A stretch of 64,000 bases of DNA from Pseudomonas viridiflava (GTDB lineage: Bacteria; Pseudomonadota; Gammaproteobacteria; Pseudomonadales; Pseudomonadaceae), in the NCBI RefSeq assembly GCF_900573885.1, contig NZ_UPSE01000161.1:248001-312000 (forward strand). Direction: 5' to 3'. Below the pieces are notes generated by a model that was not told the DNA's origin, did no database searches, and saw only the letters and a program-made list of their open reading frames with translations. The position numbers were made by a program, and so were the translations under genes. Positions 1 to 7,407 of the stretch are shown one piece after another (within the stretch, counting starts at the first letter, position 1; the number at the start of each line of letters is the position of its first letter).

Positions 1-1
1 C

Positions 2-898
2 GTCGATGACGTGATGGTGCGCTGCCAGGACGGCCGCACCGTGCACCGCCCCGGTTTGCTGGGCCAAGCGTATGACCTCACCGAACACAGCCGCAGCGTG
101 CCGTTCAACGACCTCGCCGCCTTGGAAGCGGCGCTGCAACGCGAAGACGTCGCCGCCGTGCTCTGCGAACCGGCGATGACCAACATCGGCATGGTGCTGC
201 CCGCGCCGGGCTATCTGGCCAAGCTTCGCGAGCTCACGCGCCGTTACGGCACGCTGCTGATCATTGATGAAACCCACACCATTTCCACCGGCCCTGGCGG
301 CTGCACCCGTGTGTGGAACCTGGAGCCAGACTTCATCACCCTCGGCAAACCCATTGCCGGCGGCGTGCCGTGTTCGGTGTATGGCTGCACCGCCGCCATG
401 GCCCAGGCCATGATCGAGGCGCGCAGCCGCGCCAGCAGTCACGGCCAAAGCCACGGCCACAGCGGCATGGGCACCACGTTGTCAGCCAATGCGCTGGCGA
501 TGCACTGCATGCGCGTCAACCTTCAAGAGGTAATGACTGAACGCGCCTACGCCCACATGTTGCCGCTGGCCGAGCGCCTGGCGCAGGGCTTTGCCGCGCT
601 GATCGGCAAGCACCAGCTGGCCTGGTCGGTGACGCAGTTGGGCGCGCGCTGCGAGTTCCAGTTCTGCACGCGCTTGCCCACAACCGGCGCTGAAGCCGAA
701 GCGGCGTTTCACGATGCCCTGCAAATGGCCCTGCACCTGTACCTGATCAACCGCGGCATTCTGATCACGCCGTTCCACAACATGACCTTGTGCTGCCCGG
801 ACACCACGGCCGCTGACGTCGACCGCCTGCTCGCCACCCTCGATCAGGCCCTTACCGAATTGCTGGCACTGCCCGGCGCTCGCGAAGAGAGCAGGTAA
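2..898 (+). CDS. Class III (GSA-type) PLP-dependent aminotransferase, 5' end cut off by the window edge
   Basis: The frame is open from the first bases, so the start lies outside the window; about 298 C-terminal residues are present. The fold-type I PLP pattern is visible: an Asp in IIDETHT that would contact the pyridine nitrogen, then ITLGKPIAGG with the Lys that would form the Schiff base, as in glutamate-1-semialdehyde aminomutase-like enzymes. A His/Gly-rich GHSHGHSG stretch follows. Its stop overlaps the start of the glutamine-synthetase-like gene (TAATG), so the two are translationally coupled. That pairing recalls aminotransferase/gamma-glutamylpolyamine synthetase pairs in pseudomonad polyamine catabolism. 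A role in deaminating a polyamine-derived or other omega-amino substrate is an inference. It is unlikely to be HemL of tetrapyrrole synthesis, because of this context. The substrate is unknown. Confidence 0.85.
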   Translation, partial: VDDVMVRCQDGRTVHRPGLLGQAYDLTEHSRSVPFNDLAALEAALQREDVAAVLCEPAMTNIGMVLPAPGYLAKLRELTRRYGTLLIIDETHTISTGPGGCTRVWNLEPDFITLGKPIAGGVPCSVYGCTAAMAQAMIEARSRASSHGQSHGHSGMGTTLSANALAMHCMRVNLQEVMTERAYAHMLPLAERLAQGFAALIGKHQLAWSVTQLGARCEFQFCTRLPTTGAEAEAAFHDALQMALHLYLINRGILITPFHNMTLCCPDTTAADVDRLLATLDQALTELLALPGAREESR

Positions 899-2271
899 TG
901 ACCATGGACTTTGCCAACATTCAGGAAGCCCACGATTTCCTCGCCGCCAACCCGCAGGTGCGCAGCATCGAAGTGTTCCTTATCGACAGCAACGGCGTGC
1001 CGCGGGGCAAGCTGTTGCACCGCGACGAGCTGCTGGCGATGTACGCCAACGGCCGGCCGCTGCCGAGCACCATTCTTGGCCTGACCATCAATGGCGACGA
1101 CGTCGAAGACACCGGTCTGGTCTGGGAAGTGGGCGACGCCGATTGCTGGACCTACCCGCTGCCCGGCAGCCTGACCCTGCAACCGTGGCGCACGCCGCCC
1201 ACCGGGCAGGTGCAAGTAAGCATGCACCCGCAGCAAGGCCTGCCCGCCGCCGTGGCCGATCCGCGTCATGTGTTGGTGAAGGTGATCGAGCGTTTGAAAG
1301 CGGATGGCTTTTATCCGGTGATGGCGGTGGAGCTGGAGTTTTACCTGCTCGATCGCGAGCGTGGCGAGAACGGTCGGCCGCTGCCGGCGCGCCAGGCGAA
1401 CGGCGCCCGCCCGCACGCCACTCAGGTGTACGGCGTGTACGAGCTGGAACAGTTGCAGCCGTTTTTGAATGACCTGTACGACGCGTGTGAAGCCCAAGGT
1501 TTGCCGGCGCGCACGGCCATTTCCGAGTACGCGCCCGGGCAGGTGGAAATTACCCTGGAACACCGCTTCGACGCGCTGCAAGCCATCGATGAGGGCGTGC
1601 GCTACAAGCGCCTGGTCAAGGGCGTGGCCAACAAACATGGCTTGCAGGCGTGCTTTATGGCCAAGCCATTTGGCGACCTGGCCGGCACCGGCATGCACAT
1701 GCACGTCAGCCTGGCTGACGCCGACGGCAATAACCTCTACGCCAGCGAGGATCCGGCCGGCACGCCGCTGTTGCGCCACTCCATCGGCGGCATGATGCAC
1801 ACGCTGCTCGATTCGCTTGCGCTGTTCTGCCCCAACGCCAACTCGTTCCGCCGCTTCCAGGCCAACAGCTATGCGCCGCTGGCGCTGACGTGGGGCATCA
1901 ATAACCGCACCGTGTCGCTGCGGGTTCCAGGCGGGCCGGCAGCGAGCCGGCATATCGAGCACCGCATTTGCGGCGCCGATGCCAACCCGTATCTGGCGGC
2001 GGCGGCGATTCTGGCGGGCATCGAGTACGGCATCCGCCAGCAGATCGACCCCGGCGCGCCCATAGCGGGAAACGGCTATGCCCAGGCCACCGAGTTCCTG
2101 CCTACCGACTGGCTCACGGCACTCAAGGCGCTGGAACACTCTGAGTGGGCAAAAGAGGCCTTTGGCGAGGCGTATCTGAAGGTGTACCTGGCGATCAAGT
2201 ACACCGAATACCGCGAGTTCATGGGCGAGGTCGGCGAGCAGGATTGGCGCTGGTATCTGGTGCATGCCTGA
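898..2271 (+). CDS. Glutamine synthetase family protein, probable gamma-glutamylpolyamine synthetase (PauA/PuuA-like)
   Basis: 457 residues, the usual length of the short GS-family ligases. GS landmarks are in order: MAVELEFYLL (metal-binding Glu pair, about residue 143), EYAPGQVEIT (second metal/substrate Glu motif, about residue 208), the ATP-binding KP..GDLAGTGMHMHVS segment (about residues 255-272), and RVPGG...RHIEHRICGADANPYL (about residues 343-368). The last motif has the NPYL seen in non-biosynthetic GS paralogs. The adenylylation-site region of GlnA is not recognisable, and it is paired with an aminotransferase rather than ntrBC. These facts favour ATP-dependent glutamylation of a polyamine or ethanolamine-like amine over nitrogen assimilation. 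The start ATG overlaps the preceding stop; a second ATG two codons in is also possible. Confidence 0.88.
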   Translation: MTMDFANIQEAHDFLAANPQVRSIEVFLIDSNGVPRGKLLHRDELLAMYANGRPLPSTILGLTINGDDVEDTGLVWEVGDADCWTYPLPGSLTLQPWRTPPTGQVQVSMHPQQGLPAAVADPRHVLVKVIERLKADGFYPVMAVELEFYLLDRERGENGRPLPARQANGARPHATQVYGVYELEQLQPFLNDLYDACEAQGLPARTAISEYAPGQVEITLEHRFDALQAIDEGVRYKRLVKGVANKHGLQACFMAKPFGDLAGTGMHMHVSLADADGNNLYASEDPAGTPLLRHSIGGMMHTLLDSLALFCPNANSFRRFQANSYAPLALTWGINNRTVSLRVPGGPAASRHIEHRICGADANPYLAAAAILAGIEYGIRQQIDPGAPIAGNGYAQATEFLPTDWLTALKALEHSEWAKEAFGEAYLKVYLAIKYTEYREFMGEVGEQDWRWYLVHA

Positions 2272-2318
2272 GGGCGTGTTAGCTGCTACGTTTTAATCAG
2301 TCGTTTCGGAGCGGGCGT

Positions 2319-3116
2319 ATGCGGTGGTGTTGGTGGCTGGCAATGGTGTTGACGGTGGGCTCGGCCCAGGCTGAAACCCTGCGCGTGGGCATCGAAAGCC
2401 ACGACTATATGCCCTACTTTCGCGCCCAACCCGGACAGCCGGTGGAAGGCTACGCGGTGGAGCTGCTCGAGCGCTTCGCCGCTGACCAGAACATGACGCT
2501 GGAGCTGCTGCCCCGGCCGCTCAATCGCCTGCACCATGATTTGCTCAACACCGACAACCTCGACGTGATCTTCCCCGACAACCCGCAATGGTCACGGGAG
2601 TTGAAGGGGCAGCGGCGCATGCACTACAGCCATGCCGCCATCAATGTGGTGGACGCCACGCTGGTGCTGCACGAGCGCGTGGGCCTGGGCAGCGCGGCGA
2701 TCAAGCGGCTCGGCACAGTGCGCGGTTTCACACCGCAAGCCTGGGATGCCCAACTGGCCAGCGGTCAGGTGCAGCTGCTGGAAGCCAACGACATTGCCGG
2801 GCTCATCCGCATGGCGCTGCGCGGGCGAATTGATGCGGTGTACGCCAACGCCGAGGTGGTGCGCTTGCAGTTGCAGGAAATGGATGAAGATGGCGAACGC
2901 CTTATTGCCGACCCGCAGCTGCCCCACGCACGCACCAGCTATCACCTGAGCACCCTTGATCACCCGCACCTGCTGGAGCGCTTCAATCGTTTTCTGGAGA
3001 AGAACGCCGGCGAGCTGGCAGCGCTGCGTCAGCAGTACGGGCTGGCCTGCAGCGCCAGTGATCTGGTGGAAGAGCAGCCTGCCTGCCGCGCCCGCAGTCT
3101 CGCCGGCAGCCGCTAG
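2319..3116 (+). CDS. Periplasmic solute-binding protein family 3 (amino-acid type), without transporter partners
   Basis: 265 residues. It begins with a clear Sec signal peptide (MRWCWWLAMVLTVGSAQA, then ETLRVGI). The mature part opens with the beta-alpha start typical of SBP family 3 (LRVGIESHDYMPYF), then YAVELLERFAADQNM and later a second-lobe NDIAGLIRMALRGRIDAV motif. GGAG lies 7 nt before the ATG. No ABC permease or ATPase gene is adjacent, so it is either an orphan receptor or one of the SBP-like periplasmic proteins that pseudomonads carry singly. It follows the GS-like gene by 47 bp and could share its transcript. The ligand cannot be read from the sequence. Confidence 0.75.
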   Translation: MRWCWWLAMVLTVGSAQAETLRVGIESHDYMPYFRAQPGQPVEGYAVELLERFAADQNMTLELLPRPLNRLHHDLLNTDNLDVIFPDNPQWSRELKGQRRMHYSHAAINVVDATLVLHERVGLGSAAIKRLGTVRGFTPQAWDAQLASGQVQLLEANDIAGLIRMALRGRIDAVYANAEVVRLQLQEMDEDGERLIADPQLPHARTSYHLSTLDHPHLLERFNRFLEKNAGELAALRQQYGLACSASDLVEEQPACRARSLAGSR

Positions 3117-3215
3117 GCCGATTGCATTGCGCCCATAGCCAATGGTAAACAGCGCCAGCGGGTGCCGGCCGTCAGGGTTGGCGGACCTTTTCTCTTCAGG
3201 CCAAACGAGACGACC

Positions 3216-3707
3216 ATGGAACCCGGAAACTCCCAACTGACAATGACCGTGTTGATGACGCCCGACATGGCCAACTTCTCCGGCAATGTGCACGGCGGCA
3301 CGCTGCTCAAATACCTCGACGAAGTGGCCTTCGCCTGTGCCAGCCGCTATGCCGGCACCTACGTGGTGACCTTGTCGGTGGACCAGGTGATTTTCCGCGA
3401 GCCGGTGCACGTCGGCGAACTGGTCACCTTTCTGGCCTCGGTGAATTACACCGGTCGCACCTCGATGGAAATCGGCGTGAAAGTGGTCACCGAAAACATC
3501 CGCGAAAAATCGGTACGCCACACCAACAGTTGCTTCTTCACCATGGTGGCCGTCGGCGACAACGGCACGCCCACCGTGGTGCCGCCGCTGGAGCCGGAAA
3601 GCGCCGATGAGAAGCGGCGCTTTCGCCAGGCGCAACAGCGCCGCGATTTGCGTCAGGAACTGGAGCGTCGCTACCAGGAAATTCGTGAAGACGGCGATCC
3701 TCGATAA
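3216..3707 (+). CDS. Acyl-CoA thioesterase, hotdog fold (YciA/ACOT type)
   Basis: 163 residues from the ATG at 3216 (MEPGNSQLTM). A longer in-frame start at 3162 would add 18 low-complexity residues not typical of the family. The hotdog active-site helix is evident: GNVHGGTLLKYLDEVAFACA (about residues 23-42), where HGG and the following acidic residue belong to the catalytic region of YciA/cytosolic ACOT enzymes. A basic, helical C-terminal tail (RQAQQRRDLRQELERRYQ) follows. The role is hydrolysis of acyl-CoA thioesters in the cytosol, with chain length unspecified. A second, shorter hotdog thioesterase lies at 10527-10925. The gene is monocistronic in appearance, with purE 227 bp downstream behind its own promoter-like sequence. 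Confidence 0.85.
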   Translation: MEPGNSQLTMTVLMTPDMANFSGNVHGGTLLKYLDEVAFACASRYAGTYVVTLSVDQVIFREPVHVGELVTFLASVNYTGRTSMEIGVKVVTENIREKSVRHTNSCFFTMVAVGDNGTPTVVPPLEPESADEKRRFRQAQQRRDLRQELERRYQEIREDGDPR

Positions 3708-3795
3708 CGCCTCGAAACCGTCGGTAAATGCGGGCTCGACGCCGGTAACAGACGGGAAAAATGCCCCGCCAGACGGTCGCTTCGGGCGGGTACTG

Positions 3796-3820
3796 TTTTC
3801 CCGAATCTTTACGTTATACT
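3796..3820 (+). promoter_or_regulatory. Candidate sigma-70 promoter for purE-purK
   Basis: TATACT at 3815-3820 is an excellent -10 hexamer in an otherwise GC-rich gap. The -35 about 17 bp upstream is weak (TTTTCC-like at 3796-3801). Transcription from here would give a leader of roughly 105 nt before the purE start, which contains the hairpins described in the next entry. This is a position-weighted reading by eye only. Confidence 0.45.
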
Positions 3821-3858
3821 GCGCGGCCTTTGGCCGGCTTCGCTCCGGTCTCGCATAC

Positions 3859-3897
3859 AAGCCACGCCTGGTTTTCCAGCGTGGCTTGTTAGTTTTT
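3859..3897 (+). terminator. Stem-loop plus T-run in the purE leader, possible attenuator or terminator
   Basis: AAGCCACG (3859-3866) pairs with CGTGGCTT (3880-3887). Inside this, after one bulged C, CTGG pairs with CCAG around a TTTT loop, giving a 12-bp stem. A run of five T follows at 3893-3897. An upstream GC-rich hairpin (GGCCGG...CCGGTC, about 3832-3850) could compete or stack. Because the structure lies between the TATACT box and the purE start, it may be an attenuator, or the end of a short leader RNA. The T-run is five bases away from the stem, which weakens the terminator reading. Confidence 0.45.
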
Positions 3898-3934
3898 GCC
3901 GCGCCGCCAGGCGCCAATGAGAAGAGGCACGACG

Positions 3935-4426
3935 ATGAGCGTACTGGTTGGCGTGATCATGGGCTCCAAGTCCGATTGGTCCACCCTTAGCCACACCGCC
4001 GATATGCTGGAAAAGCTGGGCATTCCTTACGAAGTGAAGGTTGTGTCGGCTCACCGCACCCCGGATTTGCTGTTCCAGTACGCCGAAGAAGCCGAAGGCC
4101 GTGGCATTCAGGTGATCATCGCCGGTGCCGGCGGCGCAGCCCATTTGCCGGGTATGTGCGCGGCCAAAACGCACCTGCCCGTGCTGGGTGTGCCGGTGCA
4201 GTCGTCGATGCTCTCGGGCGTCGACTCGCTGCTTTCGATCGTGCAGATGCCGGCCGGCATTCCGGTCGCCACCCTGGCCATCGGCAAGGCCGGCGCGGTG
4301 AACGCAGCCTTGCTGGCGGCGAGCATTCTTGGCCATCAACACCCGCAGTTCCACGCCGCGCTGAAGCAATTCCGTACCGAGCAAACGGACAGCGTGCTGG
4401 ATAACCCGGACCCGCGCATCGCCTGA
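3935..4426 (+). CDS. purE: N5-carboxyaminoimidazole ribonucleotide mutase
   Basis: 163 residues, standard for class I PurE. It converts N5-CAIR to CAIR in de novo purine synthesis, taking the product of PurK next door. Signature segments are all present: [14 protein letters not shown] at the N-terminus (phosphate-binding GSxSD), VVSAHRTPD (the catalytic His of the SAHR motif), [13 protein letters not shown], and [20 protein letters not shown] (C-terminal substrate loop). The start at 3935 (MSVLVG) has an AGAGG Shine-Dalgarno about 8 nt upstream; the longer frame from 3896 would run into the leader hairpin region and is rejected. purK follows after 64 bp, so they probably form one operon. Confidence 0.97.
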   Translation: MSVLVGVIMGSKSDWSTLSHTADMLEKLGIPYEVKVVSAHRTPDLLFQYAEEAEGRGIQVIIAGAGGAAHLPGMCAAKTHLPVLGVPVQSSMLSGVDSLLSIVQMPAGIPVATLAIGKAGAVNAALLAASILGHQHPQFHAALKQFRTEQTDSVLDNPDPRIA

Positions 4427-4490
4427 TGCACTGTGGGTTCTACGCGGTGCTCAGCGCCGCTGTGTCTGAGTTTCGAATGGGGTTGTAGAG

Positions 4491-5570
4491 ATGAAAATCG
4501 GTGTAATCGGTGGCGGCCAGCTCGGTCGCATGTTGGCACTGGCGGGCACGCCGCTGGGCATGAACTTCGCCTTTCTCGACCCGGCGCCAGATGCCTGCGC
4601 CGCTGCCCTGGGCGAGCATTTGCGCGCCGATTACAACGACCAGGATCACATGCGCCAGCTGGCCGATGAAGTGGACCTGGTGACCTTCGAATTCGAAAGC
4701 GTGCCGGCCGAAACCGTGGCCTTCCTGTCGCAGTTCGTGCCGGTTTATCCCAGCGCTGACGCCCTGCGCATCGCCCGCGACCGCTGGTTTGAAAAGAGCA
4801 TGTTCAAAGAACTGGGCATTCCCACGCCTGCGTTCGCCGACATTCAATCGCAAGCCGACCTCGACGCCGCCGTCGCCACCATCGGCCTGCCGGCGGTACT
4901 GAAAACCCGCACCCTGGGCTACGACGGTAAAGGCCAGAAAGTGCTGCGCAAGCCGGAAGACGTGGTCGGCACCTTTGCTGAACTCGGTAGCGTGCCGTGC
5001 CTGCTGGAAGGCTTCGTGCCCTTCACCGGCGAAGTGTCGCTGGTGGCCGTGCGCGCTCGCGATGGCGAAACCCGCTTCTACCCGCTGGTGCACAACACCC
5101 ATGTGAACGGCATTCTGTGCCTGTCCATCGCCAGCACCGACCACCCGCTGCAAGCACTGGCCGAAGACTACGTGAGCCGCGTGCTGACAAAGCTCGATTA
5201 CGTCGGCGTGCTGGCCTTCGAGTTCTTCGAAGTGGATGGCGGCCTCAAGGCCAATGAAATCGCGCCGCGTGTGCACAACTCCGGGCACTGGACCATTGAA
5301 GGCGCCGAGTGCAGCCAATTCGAGAACCACCTGCGTGCCGTCGCCGGCCTGCCGTTGGGCTCGACTGCCAAGCTGGGCGAGAGCGCCATGCTCAACTTCA
5401 TCGGCGAAGTGCCGGCGGTTGAGCAGGTAATCGCCATTGGCGACTGCCATTTGCACCACTACGGCAAGGCCTTCAAGGTCGGCCGCAAAGTGGGCCACGC
5501 CACCGTGCGCAGCGCCGACCGCGCCACGCTGGATGCGCAAGTGGCCAAGGTGCAGGCGCTTATCAAGTAA
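4491..5570 (+). CDS. purK: 5-(carboxyamino)imidazole ribonucleotide synthase
   Basis: 359 residues, the family's normal length. It is an ATP-grasp enzyme that makes N5-CAIR from AIR, bicarbonate and ATP, feeding PurE. The N-terminal Rossmann-like motif is IGVIGGGQLGRMLALAG. The ATP-grasp core shows RDRWFEKSMFKELGIPTP (about residues 97-114), KTRTLGYDGKGQ (about residues 137-148), and the metal-binding end FEFFEVDGGLKANEIAPRVH with NSGHWT (about residues 243-268). AIR-binding residues of the N-terminal domain look intact. It lies 64 bp after purE in the same orientation. Near-palindromic CTTTAG...CTAAAG bases just after the stop could end the transcript, but there is no T-run. Confidence 0.97.
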   Translation: MKIGVIGGGQLGRMLALAGTPLGMNFAFLDPAPDACAAALGEHLRADYNDQDHMRQLADEVDLVTFEFESVPAETVAFLSQFVPVYPSADALRIARDRWFEKSMFKELGIPTPAFADIQSQADLDAAVATIGLPAVLKTRTLGYDGKGQKVLRKPEDVVGTFAELGSVPCLLEGFVPFTGEVSLVAVRARDGETRFYPLVHNTHVNGILCLSIASTDHPLQALAEDYVSRVLTKLDYVGVLAFEFFEVDGGLKANEIAPRVHNSGHWTIEGAECSQFENHLRAVAGLPLGSTAKLGESAMLNFIGEVPAVEQVIAIGDCHLHHYGKAFKVGRKVGHATVRSADRATLDAQVAKVQALIK

Positions 5571-5630
5571 GCGCCGGTCTTTAGCCCGGGCCTAAAGATG
5601 GAACCTCCCCGTTCGCCTACTCTCTGATTT

Positions 5631-5652
5631 CAGGTGCCAGCGTTGGCACCTG
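5631..5652 (+). other. Perfect 9-bp hairpin immediately upstream of a small membrane protein gene
   Basis: CAGGTGCCA (5631-5639) and TGGCACCTG (5644-5652) are exact inverted repeats around a 4-nt GCGT loop. The structure sits about 20 nt before the ATG at 5673 and ends roughly 8 nt before its AGGGG ribosome-binding site. It could be a purK terminator lacking a T-tract, a protein-binding palindrome, or a 5'-UTR element affecting translation. The sequence alone does not decide. Confidence 0.4.
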
Positions 5653-5672
5653 CCATTGAGAGGGGAATTCCT

Positions 5673-5918
5673 ATGGGCATTATCGGCACCATCATTATTG
5701 GTTTCTTCGCGGGCCTGATCGCGCGTTTCCTCAAGCCGGGCGACGACAGCATGGGCTGGATCATGACCATCCTGCTGGGTATCGCCGGTTCGCTGGCAGC
5801 CACTTATGGCGGCCAGGCGCTGGGCCTGTATCAGGCGGGCGAAGCGGCCGGCTTTGTCGGCGCAGTGGTCGGCGCGATCATTCTGCTGGTTATCTACGGC
5901 ATGGTTAAGAAGCGCTAA
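5673..5918 (+). CDS. GlsB/YeaQ/YmgE family stress-associated membrane protein (transglycosylase-associated protein)
   Basis: 81 residues, matching this small family. The start at 5673 (MGIIGTIIIGF) follows AGGGG with 8 nt spacing. Three hydrophobic segments are visible: residues 2-18 with FFAGLIARFLKPGDD after it, the family's signature; residues about 28-48 (WIMTILLGIAGSLAATYG); and residues about 58-78 (GFVGAVVGAIILLVIYG), ending in a basic VKKR. Members are inner-membrane proteins often induced by stress; the biochemical role is not established. It stands alone between purK and a TSUP permease gene, with a hairpin on each side. Confidence 0.88.
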   Translation: MGIIGTIIIGFFAGLIARFLKPGDDSMGWIMTILLGIAGSLAATYGGQALGLYQAGEAAGFVGAVVGAIILLVIYGMVKKR

Positions 5919-5933
5919 GCCGCTATGTCTCAA

Positions 5934-5955
5934 CGGGCGGTTGCTTCACCGCCCG
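5934..5955 (+). terminator. GC-rich inverted repeat after the YeaQ-like gene
   Basis: CGGGCGGT (5934-5941) and ACCGCCCG (5948-5955) form an exact 8-bp stem around a 6-nt loop, 15 bp past the stop. No T-run follows, so it is either a weak or Rho-assisted terminator, or an RNA-stabilising hairpin. Confidence 0.4.
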
Positions 5956-5976
5956 TGATTCGCGCAGCATGGCGCG

Positions 5977-6741
5977 ATGACTGACTTCTTCGCGTTTTAT
6001 CAGCACCTCGGCGTGGCCCTTACCCTGCTGGTGCTGGCCACCTTTGTGCTGGCCGGCACCGTCAAAGGCGTAATCGGCCTTGGCCTGCCCACCGTGGCGA
6101 TGGGCTTGCTGGGGCTGGCAATGCTGCCGCCGCAAGCCGCCGCCCTGCTGTTCATTCCTTCCACCGTCACCAATATCTGGCAGCTGGCCATCGGCAGCGC
6201 TTTGCGTCCGCTACTGCACCGGCTGTGGCCGTTGCTGCTGACCATAATCGTCGGCACGGCCTTCGGTTCCTGGTGGCTGGGGTTGGGCTCGGGCCAGTGG
6301 ATGACCCACGCCCTGGGTGCTGCGTTACTGGTTTATGCCTTGAGCGGTTTGCTGTTGCCGACCCTGCGCGTTCCCGCCGCCTGGGAACCCTGGTTGGGGC
6401 CCTTGTGCGGCCTGCTGACGGGCGTGGTGACCGCCGCTACCGGCGTATTCGTGATTCCTGCCGTGCCGTATCTGCAAGCCTTGGGCCTGCAGCGCGATGC
6501 GCTGGTGCAGGCGCTGGGGCTGTCGTTTACCGTGTCTACCCTGGCGCTGGGCGTGGCGCTGTTCTGGCGTGGTGAACTGGGAGGGGCCGAACTGGGCGCC
6601 TCGCTTGTGGCGCTGCTGCCGGCGCTGATGGGCATGGCACTGGGGCAATGGTTGCGTCAGCGCATCAGCGCGCCGCTGTTCAAGCGCCTGTTCTTTATCG
6701 GGCTGGCGCTGCTCGGTCTGCACTTGGCAATTAGCGGCTGA
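5977..6741 (+). CDS. TSUP family (TauE/SafE-like) inner-membrane permease
   Basis: 254 residues of almost continuous hydrophobic segments (about seven or eight), with the two-fold internal architecture of TSUP proteins. The N-half opens with VLAGTVKGVIGLGLPTVAM, the KGxxGxGxP-type motif of TauE/SafE. The C-half repeats a similar motif at CGLLTGVVTAATGVFVIPAV. Members export or import small anions such as sulfite, sulfonates or organosulfur compounds, so the substrate here is unknown. The start ATG at 5977 lacks a strong Shine-Dalgarno; an earlier ATG at 5969 leads straight to a stop. No sulfur-metabolism gene is adjacent. Confidence 0.85.
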   Translation: MTDFFAFYQHLGVALTLLVLATFVLAGTVKGVIGLGLPTVAMGLLGLAMLPPQAAALLFIPSTVTNIWQLAIGSALRPLLHRLWPLLLTIIVGTAFGSWWLGLGSGQWMTHALGAALLVYALSGLLLPTLRVPAAWEPWLGPLCGLLTGVVTAATGVFVIPAVPYLQALGLQRDALVQALGLSFTVSTLALGVALFWRGELGGAELGASLVALLPALMGMALGQWLRQRISAPLFKRLFFIGLALLGLHLAISG

Positions 6742-6777
6742 TAGACTCGCCCGCTTCCGGTCTGCCCGAGTTATTCC

Positions 6778-7308
6778 ATGCGCCGCTTACTGTTCAGCCT
6801 GTTGCTACTCAGTGGTTTTGCCCACGCCCAATTGCCAGAAACCGACTGGCTGTCGCTGATGCCCAAAGCCGACCAGAAGGCGCTTGAGGCCATGCCGGAA
6901 ATCAGCCACAACACGCCCGAAGGCGACGGTACCTTCACCAGCAAAGGCGGCCTGAAGCAGGAAAAAGGCCTGCCGGCGGTGATGTACTCCACCCACACCG
7001 TAGCGGCGATGAACAACAAGACCATCCGCATCGGCGGCTATCCGGTGCCGCTGGAAACCGACGCCAAGGGTCGCAGCACCCTGTTCTTCCTCGTGCCTTA
7101 CCCGGGCGCCTGCATTCACGTGCCGCCTCCACCGCCTAACCAGATGGTGCTGGTGCGCTTCCCCAAAGGCCTGAAACTCGACGACATTTACAACCCGCTC
7201 TGGGTAACCGGCACGTTGAAGGTGGAAACCGTCAATAACGACCTGGCCGACGCCGCCTATGCGCTGGATGCCAGCAATGTCCGAAAGGTGACTGAGGCGG
7301 ATTTGTAA
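6778..7308 (+). CDS. DUF3299 family periplasmic protein of unknown function
   Basis: 176 residues with a signal peptide (MRRLLFSLLLLSGFAHA, then QLPETDW). The mature protein has LMPKADQKALEAMPEISH, then RIGGYPVPLE and a conspicuous LVPYPGACIHVPPPPPNQ block around residues 110-127, which I associate with the DUF3299 family. One Cys sits in that block. The C-terminus (DDIYNPLWVTGTLKVE) looks like a small beta-barrel. It follows the TSUP gene by 36 bp and may be co-transcribed. The function is unknown; in other proteobacteria such proteins often accompany transport genes. Confidence 0.8.
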   Translation: MRRLLFSLLLLSGFAHAQLPETDWLSLMPKADQKALEAMPEISHNTPEGDGTFTSKGGLKQEKGLPAVMYSTHTVAAMNNKTIRIGGYPVPLETDAKGRSTLFFLVPYPGACIHVPPPPPNQMVLVRFPKGLKLDDIYNPLWVTGTLKVETVNNDLADAAYALDASNVRKVTEADL

Positions 7309-7407
7309 TCGCCAACGACGATGGGCCGCGATAGATTTTTTCTTATGGCCATCAAGCGGCGATAGCTTTTAATCTGCGTTTACTTTTTCCAGCGCCGGTT
7401 CACTGCC

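Noticed and set aside
844..2265. 473-codon minus-strand frame opposite the glutamine synthetase gene
   Set aside because: The plus strand carries all GS motifs; the antisense translation has no recognisable features.
3162..3215. Upstream start for the first thioesterase
   Set aside because: It adds 18 residues not seen in hotdog thioesterases; MEPGNSQLTM fits the family start.
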